A DNA stretch of 64,000 nucleotides from Anthoceros angustus (taxonomy: Eukaryota > Streptophyta > Anthocerotopsida > Anthocerotales > Anthocerotaceae): positions 620,001-684,000 of the forward strand of contig MU008162.1 of the NCBI GenBank assembly GCA_010909165.1, given 5' to 3'. The notes beneath the pieces were generated by a model. It searched no databases and was not told where the DNA came from. It saw only the letters and a list, made by a program, of their open reading frames with translations. How positions within the stretch are numbered: position 1 is the first letter of the stretch; every line of letters starts with the position of its first letter. This document shows, in pieces, positions 1 through 14,000 of this stretch. The translations under genes and the position numbers were made by a program.

Positions 1-1400
1 CCACCAGGCAGTTGCCCACCAATACGTTATCCAGCAGTCCTCTTTCGACAATCAGTGAGTGCAGCTGCCTGCCCTTCTGTAAGGCACCAGTGCTTGCACA
101 GGCCTTTAGAAGGCAAGCAAAAGTAACATGGTCAGCCAAAACGAGGCCCTCCTGCTCCATTTGTCCATACACAACAAGCGCCTCATGTCCGTGCCCATGC
201 TCAGCATACCCAGCAATCAGGGCATTCCATGTCACCACATCCTTCGTGTTCATGCTGTCAAAAACCTGGCGTGCATCTTTCAGTTCGCCACATTTTGCAT
301 ACCCAGACATCAGGGCATTACATGTCACCACATCCTTGTCTGTCAAAAACCCGGCGTGCATCTTTCAGTTCACCACATTTTGCATACATGTCCACCAGGC
401 AGTTGCCAACAAACAAGTTAGCAGGAATGCCACTCTGCACCACATCACTGTGTACTTTTCTGCCAGATTCCAAGTCGGCAGCAAATGCACAAGCTTGAAG
501 GGCAGCTACAAAGACGTGAGCATCCGCCTTCACCCCTGACCAACGCATCTTATGGTACAGTTGTATGGCCTCATTAGGTTTCCCATGCTTAGCATGCAGA
601 GATTATGGAAACCACATGAAGGCATCTGGTTTGCGGACCCTGGTGAGCACATCCATAGCCTCCTGTAGCCTACCTCCACATGCATACATGCGCAGGATAT
701 GGTTCCCCAAGTATGCACTCGACTCGTACCCAAACTTCACAGTGAGATCATGAACTCGTCGACCCACAACCAAATCCTTCTTAGCTGTACACAGTTTTAG
801 CACAGTGTAAAACAGAGACTGAGAAATAGCAGAGTCTGCCTGGGCCAGGGATTCCAGGGCTTCAACGGCCTCAGAAAGCTTCCCCTGTTGACATAACATG
901 CTAACAGTTCCAGCCGTTACTACGCCCATTCCCGATCCTGCACTCCTGCTAGGTTCAGGCCTATCCGGAGAGCTCGACTTGGAAGGAGAGGCACCATAAC
1001 CCATCTCCATATCCAAAGACACGAGTTGCTCATCAACCCAAGCTGGCTTGAGCATGCTGTTTAACCACAGGACCTCGTCGGACCCCTTACGCTGGAAGTC
1101 AGGCGCACGGGAGCTAGTCTTTTCTCGTCTGTTATCCCACCACACGGTCGGGTCCAGGAAAAATTGTTGCCACAAATGCTCCTGCTCCTGGCGACCACCA
1201 TCACTGGAAAATCCGTCCCCACCCACAGATTTGAGCTGAAGTGGTAGTGCTGGGCTCCTTACACTGCTGCACCTGGAGGCTTGGTTGTTTGCCAGGGGTT
1301 GACTCCCTGAGGTGAGGTGAGCGGAAGCTCCTCGCTGCATCCCTGTACACACACCAATTTGTTGGGTCCACAACGGGTCCGGGTGCCATACTATGGCCAT
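1..1400 (-). pseudogene. PLS-class PPR protein gene, partial and frame-damaged
   Basis: PPR proteins bind organellar RNA in mitochondria or plastids. Read on the minus strand from the ATG at 1400, an open frame of about 265 codons has a weakly conserved N-terminus and then PPR motifs (GRRVHDLTVKFGYESSAYLG near 760). It hits an in-frame TAA at 603-605; the flanking codons look like a PPR motif with one base and then two bases lost, so two small compensating deletions are likely. The frame resumes (HAKHGKPNEAIQLYHKM) to about 345, where 8 bases are missing relative to the next, 93-bp S-type motif copy, shifting the frame again. PPR motifs (CLLKACASTGALQKGRQLHS) then run off the left edge. The start is uncertain and the 3' end lies outside the window. 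The alternative is sequencing or assembly error in a live gene. Confidence 0.75.
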
Positions 1401-2165
1401 CGTCCAGGGACCTCTGTCGGGAGGTGAGTTCAACAACAGACCATGGCTGGATGCCCAGGTACTTCGTATGGCCACTCCATACGGGCTGGCTTGGCTGAGC
1501 CCGAACCCGGAGGGCTTGAATGCAATTGAACAGACAACTACCTACATGTGTAGTCTATGTGGGTGTATGAATAATATAAGACATATGGCATGCCAAACAA
1601 CAGCTAGACACATACCTATATAGAGGTACCTTGTGTGTGAATATTGACGGTGTTTACATATAGTGTATCAATATTCATATTGTGTGTTGCGTCAATATTA
1701 ACGAGCTCATGTGGAGCACTCGCGGGGACTCGTTACGAATTATGGTCAATTAGATACAAGATAGGAAGTTTCATTTGTTCGGACTCATTTACAAAGCTCA
1801 ACTTTTAGATAAGCATACAACAGTTTGAGTTGTGCATTTTTATACCTAGTTGGAATCAGAGGAAGCATCAGCGTATCCAGCGATGCCGAAATTTCTTGTT
1901 TTGGTTTCCTAACCCAAATCGGGACGCAAAAGTAAACGTGGAAAGGACTTTGCAGCTTTGCATCCGACTAAAGGGTCTAATGGAGGCAAGTGAGAGTTTC
2001 TCAAAGAGGAGAGCACATGCATCTCAGCTGTATTTTCTCAAATTTAAGCACCACACACACAAATCTTCATGTCTTGTCTAGTGATGTTGTAGCATTTTTC
2101 CAAGACCCTTACCCTGTGGGTCGTTCTAGGATTAAAGAAGCATTGTACGGATTTTGAGTCATCCT

Positions 2166-2277
2166 GAATGAGAAAGCAATAGGTACACGTTGTGTTAAAA
2201 TGAGAAAGCATTAAGTATACGTTGTCTCAAAATGAAAAGGCATTGGGCACTCACTATCTCAAAGTGAAAAAGCAGTG
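2166..2277. repeat. 32-33 bp imperfect tandem repeat, about 3.5 units
   Basis: Units begin at about 2166, 2199, 2231 and 2263. Each opens with AATGAGAAAGCA or a close variant and ends with a TTGTCTCAA-like sequence. Divergence rises from unit to unit. Confidence 0.75.
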
Positions 2278-3069
2278 TCACAAGATATACTGACTCAGGA
2301 AATGGTTCTCCATTTCCATGACTACAAGAGTGGTGGGTCTTGACATATACTTTGATAATCTTGTTAAAATATTACTTACTTATCCTGAATGCAAACGTCA
2401 AACATGCATGACTATTGTGGACATAAGTTGGTGCTGCTTAATCCTTATGCATGGAATTTCTGAGCCACAAGTGATCGAATTTAGAGTACTTGTTCTTTTT
2501 GTGAAACGTTATGTTTCTCTTCCTGGGCTGAAGAATAGGCAGGAGCGTTCATACCTCAGAAACGGATAGGTCTTTGAGCTTGTGAAGTGCGATTTCATAG
2601 AGCTTAGACGGTCCTCGCATACTGGATATGCCGTTTGCTGGGCAGTCGGGGCGGGGATGACGATATCGTCACAAGGACAGCAATGGTGTTGGTGGCCCGA
2701 TTCTTCTTCATCACGGTGGCGTCACTGCTAGGAGGAGTCGGGCGAGGGGAGGCCCTGTTCCTTTTGCTCCCCCGACGTTGAGACCGGATTCGGGGACGCG
2801 GGCTAAGGAGGGGAGTGGATCTCCTCTTCCGAGTCTGACATAAACACAGTCTCCATTTCAATTTTCTCCCGAGCATCAGGCATCCTCCGGCAGATCCTTC
2901 CTAATCCAGCAAGCTTGAAATTCCAGCCTGCCCAGGTGACTGATGGAAGAGGGATTAGGAAGCTCCACCTACTTGCCCACCCAGGTGAGGATACACGATC
3001 CGTCCGAGACTGAGCAGAGCGAGGGAATGCATCCCTAGCCATAGACGGCCATACTCAGAGCTAACCTAA

Positions 3070-3185
3070 CATTGATATATGCATATAGTAAACAATTAAT
3101 AACATAAAGATGATATGTACATATATTAAACAATTTATAGCATAAAGACGATATGCGCATATAGTAAACAGTTTATAGCATGCAG
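3070..3185. repeat. about 38-40 bp AT-rich tandem repeat, 3 units
   Basis: Three imperfect units share the core GATATGCGCATATAGTAAAC (or variants) followed by a TTTATAGCAT-like tail. The array sits just 3' of the tRNA-Pro gene, in the region where Pol III would terminate. Confidence 0.7.
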
Positions 3186-3221
3186 AAAATAATGGTGTTG
3201 AGTAATGACAAGATAATGGGA

Positions 3222-3293
3222 GGGGCATTGCGAGAATCGAACTCGCGACCTCTCGCACCCAAAGCGAGAATCATACCACTAGACCAAATGCCC
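3222..3293 (-). tRNA. tRNA-Pro (anticodon UGG)
   Basis: The minus strand folds as a 72-nt cloverleaf. The acceptor stem GGGCATT pairs with AATGCCC, and the discriminator base is C at 3222. The anticodon stem CTCGC/GCGAG closes a 7-nt loop TTTGGGT with anticodon TGG. The T-arm holds GTTCGATTC, the B-box core, and the D-arm holds TGGTCTAGTGG, the A-box core. There is no intron. A T4 run on the minus strand at 3187-3190 is a possible Pol III stop. Confidence 0.93.
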
Positions 3294-3450
3294 TGGATGC
3301 ACAAGACGCGGTTGTTGTTTAATATGTAACTGAATTAATACACTGGAACTCTCTAAGACATCTCCCCCCAGTGTAACCGCTTTTCATCGTCACAGCCCCT
3401 TTCTTGGGCCGTGTTTTCCCGGAGTGACCCCTCGTGTTCGATTGCGTTAG

Positions 3451-4384
<934 letters not shown>

Positions 4385-5366
4385 GTTTTTTTATGTCCTT
4401 GCGTGTGAACCTGCAGGGAGCTGGTGCCATTTTAGTGTATATAGCTTTATTGCACCGAAGTAGGTCAGTTTCCCCGGGACGTCGTTTTGGAATGCTTATT
4501 AGCCAAAGCACTAGAGTCTAGCGCGATGCAATCTCTGCTGCTAAGTTCTGGTCTGCAGGAGTAGTCTACATAATAAGACGGATGTCCTACCAGGACCAGG
4601 TAAAATGTAGCTCTGCCTTGTCCCATGCGGATATGGATCCTGTAGTCTCGTACGTATACCTACTACTTTTTGGGCAGTATATACCAGACTTATGTAAGTA
4701 CGGTATCTTTTCCTTTTACAGACGTTGAGCTTGCTGCTGCTATGCTTGCCTCCTATCTTCTGTCGCTGCACTTGCTGTAGTCTCCCGATTTTCTTTTCAC
4801 AAATACAGATGGTGGTGGTCGTGAATGGCTGCGGCTGACACCCCGTTGCAACGGGACAGGTGTGATACCTATCCCCTGGGACTGTACTGTCACCACAAAT
4901 CCGGTGGGGCAAGCGTGGCCACTGGCGTATTGGCCATCACATGTTGTCAGTTGGAAAATGTGACCAGGGTGACGCGAGAGAGTTCCTTTTCGGGAGGTAG
5001 GTAGGCGGTACGCGGAACAGGCAGTCTCATGGCTTTCCTGTTGTTGCAGCTGAGATGCCTCCCACTTTCTGATGGACTCTCAATTTCATGGTATACCAGG
5101 TGACACCCATCAATATCAATGCACAGTGGGACTTGCACACAACAGTTTTCCACACCGTTACAATGTCTGATAGCAAGGGAGTCGGGACTGGGACTGGGAC
5201 AGGGACAGTTCATTCCTAAAGCAGACTAGGTAGCATTCACGTATGGACATGGGAACTAAGTTGAGACGCAAACAAGTATCGATACCGCACTCTATGTAGT
5301 GCGTGATCGAGCAATCGACAAGTGCGAACACAGGGGATGGCCAAATGCAAATGCTGCCCTTGGAGT
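4385..5366. other. intergenic, H3.3 3' flank
   Basis: Probably H3.3 3' UTR followed by spacer. Short ORFs (for example 4541-4912 and 4947-5213 on the minus strand) show no family signal and no codon pattern that convinces me. Confidence 0.5.
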
Positions 5367-5882
5367 TTAAACAGCACGTCGCCTTCCTGCAAAGGGAGCC
5401 ACCTGAAATACTCCGGGCTTCTCTTGCTTGATAAGGCCCTTCAGTGTGGTTCGCTCGGCACGGAATAGCTGGCGCAACGTGCCGTTGCTGCGCTTGAGAT
5501 GCTCCCTAAGCTGCGACGACCGGCGCTCCGGATGCGCTGGTGGAGAGGCGGGAGGCGAGGCTGGGAAGCTGTTCGGTATCTTGTCCTCTGCTGAAAGGCC
5601 GGAACTAGAGAAATCTTCTTTCTCCCACGAGTCCCTCTCCAGGGAGTGATTGCTGAGGTCGCGAGAATGAGTGCTCACCCAGGCCCAACTGTTCTCGGAA
5701 GCTGTGCGAGCATTGTAGATTGCCCTCTCTCTCATGATGTGGTCGTTCAGAGCGTTGCCCGTGGTAGCCAGCCTGTCTATGTCGAAAAAATGGCCGCTGC
5801 TCTTACTCAACCGGGCGTCTTCCTCCATTCTGCTTGTCGACCCCGAATGCCTGCTGTCCAGGAATCCCTTCCTCACCACCAT
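5367..5882 (-). CDS. hypothetical 171-aa Ser/Pro-rich protein
   Basis: A single minus-strand ORF begins with a true ATG at 5882 (MVVRKGFLDSRHSGSTSRME). It has no membrane segment or signal peptide. The middle is rich in Ser, Asn and Arg (THSRDLSNHSLERDSWEKED), then comes a Pro block (PASPPASPPAHPERRSS). The C-terminus is basic and amphipathic (LREHLKRSNGTLRQLFRAER). I do not recognise the family. The ordered change in composition along the ORF and the intact ATG argue for a real gene or an exon of one, but a chance ORF in GC-rich DNA is possible. Confidence 0.45.
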   Translation of the reverse strand: MVVRKGFLDSRHSGSTSRMEEDARLSKSSGHFFDIDRLATTGNALNDHIMRERAIYNARTASENSWAWVSTHSRDLSNHSLERDSWEKEDFSSSGLSAEDKIPNSFPASPPASPPAHPERRSSQLREHLKRSNGTLRQLFRAERTTLKGLIKQEKPGVFQVAPFAGRRRAV

Positions 5883-8019
5883 TTTCGTCTACGCAACACC
5901 ACACACACAAAGCGCACACATCTGTCAGCTCCCGGTTGATACTTGCCAGGCTGCGGGATCTAAGCACAACTATGTCTTGAAAAGGCTGCACACAGGCTAG
6001 CAACATGCGCTATCTAGTCATCACCTCCAGAAGCTCCGAACCCTCACAGAAATCAGATAACGGCAATTGCAACAGGAGCGCTTGCAAGCATCGCCAGCAT
6101 GCATGCTTTCTAGCAAGCTTAAGAAGATAGCAAGAGAAAGCGCCGGGAGACCTACCATATCCCCGTCACACCGCATCAGATGCATGATTTCCACACGGAA
6201 CAGTCTCCTTCGTGCTCGGACTCAAATTACGCGCCGTGCCAGGCCTGAAGTATCTCAGTCCCACACTCCCAGCCAAAGCATGCATGCACAGAACCAGAAT
6301 CCGGGCCTTGCACTTGTTGCAGACTTAGAGGCGCGCTCGCCACCGGGGCATCCGATCAGGCAGCCATTCTATAAACTTGAAGGGGAGGAATTGTGTCGAA
6401 ACCGCCAGGAATTACAAGCGCGACAAGATCCGGGACCTGGCCGAGCGGACGAGCACTCCTGCAGAGGTCAGTAGGGGTCCGGGATGCGTCAGGACTCTCC
6501 AGCAGGAAGGGCTACTGTAGCAGTAGCAGACAGAGCCTGTGCAGTTACAAACACACTCGAAATTTGCGCTGGCAAAGTTTAATCGAAACGCACCGTCCAA
6601 AGCTGTCCCTGCAGAAAATCACATCGCAGGCTGCAGCACGGGGAGAGAAGATGCACGGCCTTACAGAGCGGACAGCTACAGATAACGACACAAGTTTCTG
6701 GCGTCCTGCTCAGACCCTTGGCCTGACCTGGTCACCTGACCTACGGAAGTGCAACTAGCAGACCTAGGCTGGCGCACTACCTCTGTAATGCCTACCTACT
6801 CGGCCCCCTTCCACGCCACACGTATTACAGCATAGCTGATGGAATCATGCGATAATGCCATTGCAATTGCCATGACCATTGCCATTGCCTTCCTCCTTCA
6901 AAGAAACTCGCACCTTCGCACGCTCAAAGATGCTTCAAGCATGCGACACTTTTGCCATGCTCATCCTCGCATAATATAACACTTTTGCGATGCTCAGCCT
7001 CGCACAAATCTTGCAAGACACCGTTTTGAGTGAACTCTTTCAACAAAGCGCTTCAGAAACATCCGCTACAATTGGCTCCACCTGATCTCACAGTAATTGA
7101 GACTGTGTCATTCTTGAGTCTTACAATTCTTGCCTCCAGTTATAGGGCCTGACTAGGGCCGGGGCCGAGGTATGTACGTCCAGATTCCATTCCCTCGCCA
7201 GTCGACGCCGTCCAAGTGCAAATACCAACGCAACCTGCGCTGGACTGGTCGTGCCTGTATTCCATTGAGTAGTGCACCTGCTGCGACTTTGATTGTGGGG
7301 CCTGCAGTGCTGTCACGCCTGCACCTCACCGCTGCACGCCACACCAGCGGGAGCACCGTTCCGTTCAAATTATGATGTACCGTCAGAAACACCACCTTTG
7401 TGCCAACCGTTCCGTTACGTCCCGTTCCGTTAGGGCTGGGTGCGGCGTGCCGGCGTGTTCTACCTTCAGTGTCCACTTAATAAACCCTTAAATTCTTCTT
7501 TTTCCTCTTCTTAGAACTTTTGTGCTTAGCATAATATTAATGTATTACCTATAAGGCTTTAGCAGGAGCGATATTGAATACTTGCTGATGCACACCGTTT
7601 TTCATTTTATGTTATGCCAAATATGCAATATTTTGGCTTTAGGACTAAATTGTACGGGCTAATATGATTCAAAATCTAAAATATTTTTAATAATAAATAA
7701 AATAGGTATGTGATATAATTCTATCATAGAAATAGTTTTATTTCAGATTAATTAGATTAAAATATAAAACTGATAAGTATAAATATCTCGTGACAACATA
7801 TGAGATTGAAACATGTAAACCGGGTACATATCATGTTTTAAATTTTCAAACACTCACTTTATTAGGTAGTCAATTATATTATCATAAATAATTTATGGAA
7901 GACATAACACTTTCACTAATTTGTTTGAGGTAATGAAAATTGGTTATGATGTGAAACTTAGTCTACTAAATAATCTAAATGCTATGAGAATTTGCTTTGC
8001 TATTGGTGTGGGTCAAATT
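5883..8019. other. intergenic, GC-rich then AT-rich
   Basis: 5883-7450 is GC-balanced with overlapping short ORFs that I cannot support (6067-6474 and 6393-6758 are Arg/Ser/Gln-rich without motifs). At about 6947-7011 a 32-bp sequence starting ACACTTTTGC occurs twice in tandem. From about 7480 the DNA becomes markedly AT-rich, and this continues through the P4-ATPase gene. Confidence 0.5.
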
Positions 8020-11000
8020 TTAATGTTTCGATTGAGATTTGCTATTACTTGGTGATTTAGGGGACTTGGCCTTCATCTTTTGTACAGTCAAAGCTTCATC
8101 TGTGTCCAAAAGTATAGTTGACCTTAAGCCCCATTGCCTAGCATTGTTAGAACCCGAGGATGTGGATGCACTTGGTACTTGAACAGGGGAAGTAGGAACG
8201 AAGGATGTAGATGCACTTTGTACCTGAACAGGAGAGGTAGGAGTGGAGGATGTGGATGCACTTGGTACTTGAACAGGAGAGGTGGGAGTGGAGGATGTCG
8301 ATGCACTTGGCACTTGAACATGAGAGGTAGGAGTAGAGGATGTGGATGCACTTTGTACCTGAACAAGAGAGGTAGAAGTGGAGGACGTGGATGCACTTGA
8401 TACCGGAAGAAAAGAGGAGGTTGGGATGTCCTGTTTTGAAGATTGTTTTGTGTTTAGGCCACCCCGTGATATTGTGTCGGTTGAAGTAGATGTCTGTGGC
8501 ATCAAAGGTGGAAGCAATTTTGATAATCTTTTTGACCCTCTAAATTGCTTGTTGGGCGATGGGGGACGTTGAAATACATTAGGACTCATAGGGGATGTAG
8601 GTGAGCTTGGGGTTGAATCTTGGTGACTTGTCACCACATAACTAGAGCTACCTCTTCGTGATGAACCTTCAGGAGGATCTTCTATCATTTCTGGATGGCT
8701 CATGTGTACAAGTTGTACGTCCTCAAATTGCTCCTCCTCTTGGACTAGTTGTCTCCAGGTAAGCCGTCGGCGAAGTGGTTTATTCATACCACCTTCAATA
8801 GAAAGCTTTTTCGGAGGAATAATTGGTAATGGGCTGATGTCATCCATCTCTATTGTAGTATCACTTGATTCAATTAACGTAGTCATCCGAATTTTTGCTT
8901 CAGCATTTTCGGTAAATGATAATCTATTGCCAATAGCTTCTTCCAACTGTGCTGTGATTCCGCCGTGAGCATTAATATACTTTTTGGTAGATTTCCTTTG
9001 GAGGGGCTCATGAATGATTGTAGATGCAACACTTCCTTTCATGCTTTTGAAATAAATTCCAGACCTCCAACCATGCTCCATTTCACAAATTATTTCATGA
9101 TCTTGAGGATTTTTTTGTAATCTAAATGCTTTCCAAGCAATATCTGGAAAACAAGCTGCCATTGGTGATAAAAATATTGTTAGCCAGAAGCTTGCATTAT
9201 TATATGTTACAAGAGAAACTCCATCTAGGTCAGGCATCCATTGGAGCTTTCTCATACAAGATACCACAATACCAAATATTAAATATGCTATTAATGATAT
9301 CCCCCAAAGAACAGTGTGATTGATCCAATTGAAAGTATGACAACGAGTTGCCAATTTTATATTCACCACAAATATTGCCATGGTATATGTGGATACTCCA
9401 ACTGACATCATGCCTCCAGAAGTGCCCAACTTCCTATGACATGGAATAATATGCAAGTTATACAATGTAACAACAATTACTAAGTAGTGTCCTAGATTGA
9501 TAGTTGAGTAATTCAGGGTAAATGACTGATCTCATTCACTTACTCAGCATTGTACATAGCAATGGCTGGAAAGAAAAATGCAACCACAGAGTGCCATATG
9601 GAGGACATAGTCCAGTAACCCATACTTTTAAAAAACTTTTTTCGAGTATCTCTTTGTGTCTCTCGATATAAACTGGGATTATTGATGGCAGTTTTATGGT
9701 TTACATCTTGATCTAAAACAGCAAAGGCCATGGTTGGTAGGGATGTCCAACATACATTATATGTTGATATCATAGCTGCTGGATAAAGCGGTTGAGCTGA
9801 ATATGCACATCCAAAAGTGAGGAAAAAATTTCCCATCATATTGACAAAGTTTTTGTAAAATGCATACATTACTAAGTCTCTATTTCTTTTGTACGACCTG
9901 AAAAGGATTTAAATTTTTTTTAATTTTTTTTAAAATTAATCTAAAATAATATGAATATGATATACAACAAGTATGAAGTTTTATTATGTGGAGGGTTTCT
10001 TACCATCTACCATGTACGAGTAGCAATCTAGACAAATATCGAAATTGAGCAAAAGAGAAGTCACTTGCAAGAACTGCTGCCATTCCCTCACGACCACTAA
10101 TACCCACTCCAATATGTGCAGCTTTTATCATCCCTACATCGTTTGCACCATCTCCAATAGCTAATGTTATTGCTTTAGCATGCTCTTTTATTAACCTTGT
10201 CACCTATAACATGGTTCTCAAGAATAACAACTTCAAATTATGTCCCTATGTTCAACTTCAACTTCAAATCACTTCTATTGATAGAAGCAACTCTTCTACA
10301 TCATGGATAACTTACTTCTGCCTTTTGAATTGGTGACACCCTGCAACAAACAACTGCCCGACAATGTTGACAAAGTTCAAGAAACTTCAACTTATGCGCT
10401 TCCTCTAATGCAGCAGCAAGAGATGTGCCCTCAATGACTAAGGCCATGTTTGATTCTTTATGTCTGCGACCTACATGTTAAATAATAAACTTCTATCACT
10501 TGGTAAATCATAGAATAAACATTATTTGCTACAAAATTTGCTTTAAAAATTCTTTAACATCATATACATATATGTATTATTAATCCATTTTATGGAAAAG
10601 ATTTTTGACAGAAAATTAGAATCCTAGTACAAAGTACTAAATTAATAAAAGAAAGTAAGGTCATAAACTATTTCCTAATATCAAATAGATCATAATTATC
10701 AATTACCTGCCTTTATCCTAGCTTCTGTTTCTTCTCTAGCTTCATGTAACATGTTTACCAGTGCTTGAGGAATGGATCGAGATACATTATCAGATACAAG
10801 GAATAAGTGCATAGAGTCTACTAATAAATTACATGATAATCCAATTGAAACAGCTGTTTCCAGTTTATCCCCTGTTAAAACCTACATACATTATTTTAGA
10901 ATATAGTCCGGCATTCAGAAATACTTATAAATAATGTGATTATTATACTTGAATTATAAAAACTTTTTAGATAAAATATGTTTTTGCTAGAATTCATTTG

Positions 11001-14000
11001 TGATGTTGGCATCGAATTTTACTCATTGAAGTTCAAACATAGCATTTAAGATATTACAATATAGGTTATGCTAATTGTAGCCATTGGAATGTATATGCGT
11101 GAATTGAAGAGTAAATCAATACCCACACTTTGATGCCTGCTCGTGCAAGGAGTGTAATAGTTTCTGGGACTCCATCTTGAAGTTTATCTTCGACAGCAGT
11201 GACCCCCAATAGAACCTTGAATCATTGAAAAAATAGTTTTTTAGCTTCAAGTTATAGTTACTCAGAGACTTTGGCGTATATCATTCATGGACCTTAATAT
11301 GTCTTGAAAATGCTTTATCAACAATATTCATTTAAGATCTTTACCAAATCACGCTCAATTGAATCAGCAGCATCTGCAACCTTTTGTTCTCTATCATCTA
11401 GTGCAACACTTGCGGTTCGAAAATGTGAAGCCCAATTTGAATATTCTTCATTTTTTATCTTTAAAAGGGAAATTTATTATATAATAAGTTCCTTTTTCTT
11501 TTAAAGTTCTCAAATCTTTTCAACATTGATGACTTGCATTGAAAAATTTTTAAATTATGATGCTAATGTGTACTTACATCACGCTCAGCTATGCATAATG
11601 TTCGATATCCAGCTCTTGCGAAGTCTTCAAGATGTCGAAGACTTGCTTCAGCAACAGGGCCTTGGTCTTTTGATAACCTCTTCAAAATAACAGTATCAGC
11701 TCCTTTGCAAAAAAGTTTTATTCTGCATATTTACATGATAATAAACAAGACCTAAGTTAGTACTATTTTTGAATATATGTCTCAGTTATTATAAATATGA
11801 AATTACTAATAAATAGCTGTTTTGGTTTATGAGTATAGTATATCTCATCTTTCTCTATTCAATAAGTCAATATCTTACGATAGGTTTATGGACCTTATAA
11901 GTATTATGAAAGTTACACCTTTATAGTGCATTACCTTCCTTTTTTGTCTTTACATATAATGCTCATGCGTTTTCTTTCACTTGTAAACTCAAGTACTGCT
12001 AGAATGTTGTGTTGTATGGATTCTCCCTAAGGACAATAAAGAAAAATTCAACTATTACAGATCTATGAAAACAAGGATCTCAATTTCGAACTCAAATGAT
12101 CATTCATCCAGAATATTGAGTTATCAGTTTACTTGACGTTCAACTACTATCTCGTCAGGCATACGTTTTGTAAGTGCGTATCCGCATATAGCAGCTCCCT
12201 ATTAGAGACAAAATAGCAATAGATAACATTCAAGTAGTTCATCTGAAATTCATTTCAATATATTTGAATTAAGTAAGAAATACTTACATGGACTAATGCT
12301 TCTTCATCTGGTGATGCTGCTTGGTACTTTATTTCACCTATTTCTGTAGCATTGTCAATGGTTGGCACCACCGTGTGGCATATAGCTAGATGTGTAAAAA
12401 ATGCTTGACAAGCTCGGCAATCATGGTTGGATTGTGCAAGTTCTTCTGGAGTTTGAAGTAATTTCATCAATTCTTTGTCCCGACAAATCGTGTGAACAGT
12501 GTTGGGATGATCTATACTAGCTTGAGTTTCTTCGATGTTATTTGTAGGGTTTCCATAAATGATACCATTTATTGAACATTGGACAAATGCCATGACATTT
12601 TGTGTCAAGGTTCCTGTCTTGTCTGTCAAAACATATTCAACTTGGCCTAACTCTTCATTTAAATTCGAAGTCCTAGCTTGAGGATAAGTTTTTGTATCTG
12701 GATAATACATTTCAAGATCTTTTTGAAGGAAGAAACACTGCATCACCTTAACCAATTCTAAAGTAACGTATAACGAGATTGGGATGAATTGATTCAGAAG
12801 TATTACAAACCTGGAAAAATACTGTTTTTCAATTTTAATAACATAAACATTATAAAAATAAAATCATGCGTGGAATAAAATAGATTTTAACATACCTAAG
12901 TAATTGAAGACAAATGTCAGGAAATCCATGGTTCAATTCAGGCCATTTATAATTTTTTAGTGCAAGATAAAGATGTTGTTTTTCCTCGTACTTTTGCCAA
13001 GAATCATGGCCTAAAGATAAAGAACCACATAATATAAACATTACAAAAAATAATGTAGGTACTAATACATTCATATGTCGCTCCAATTGGGAAATCTGTT
13101 TCATTTACAAGAAGATAATATTATTTTCAATTAGAAGAAAAATTGTACATAGAGAATTGTATTCCAAGAGTGATAATCATGTGCAGACCTTACGTGGAGC
13201 AGCCACCATATTTCTTACAAGCTTGGTATCTTTGCCCGTGAAAACCACAGCACCAAGAACCCATTCTGTATTTCTTAATGTTGCACCTCGTAGTAATATT
13301 TGACTTACATCTAACGGGATTTTGCCATGCGTCTGCAATGCAATTACAAAAAGTGGATGTAACAAAAGATATCTTAAGTGCTGTACAAAAATCAAAATTT
13401 CTTCATAAGAATTGATGTGTAAAACAAGTTGCAAAAGCTACAGCTTAGAGGTCGTTCATAGCATAAAAAGCCTTAAAAACCTTGGGATTGTTGCAATACT
13501 GCTGCAATTAACCTGAAGCAGGACGCAACCATCAAATTGATAAAGACGATTGTTAGGCTGCTCACATTCAATTATCAAGCCTGATAACATAATAAGAGAA
13601 AGGTCGCCACTTTCGCCTGTATAAAAGGCATTTCGTATTTTAAGATTGGTTTCACCATCCAAATTTGTTGTTTCGATGTAAGCAAGACCTATATTCGAAG
13701 ATCTTCATTAATGAGATATGATAGGGTAGTCCTTGGGACTTCAGCAATCCATAGAGAACCAAAAGCTTCACCTTACCTTGAAGGTCAGATGATGACATGA
13801 AAACCATGTCAGCTGGGAATTCTGTGTCCATGTCAATTTTCAAAACATCTCCTACTATTATAGACTTCCATTTGATGCTAATAAATTCTTCATTTCTTAA
13901 TACTTTAACCTTGCGATTATTGATCTGTTGCACAAAATATATACATTTGTCAGTATGGATTACTCGTTTTTTCTTGTTTTAATTTGTGATTGTTTACAGC

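Larger units (their letters stand above)
1401..3221. other. intergenic, no supported gene
   Basis: Mostly AT-rich DNA between the PPR relic and the tRNA. Short ORFs on both strands lack recognisable domains or splice-linked partners. It holds the two short tandem repeats listed separately (2166-2277 and 3070-3185). A GC-richer stretch at 2620-3050 carries overlapping short minus-strand ORFs rich in Arg and Ser, which look like composition-driven noise. Confidence 0.6.

Noticed and set aside
8134-8400. + strand Cys/Gly-rich ORF ([13 protein letters not shown]-like repeats)
   Set aside because: Antisense shadow of the [15 protein letters not shown] repeats of the P4-ATPase.
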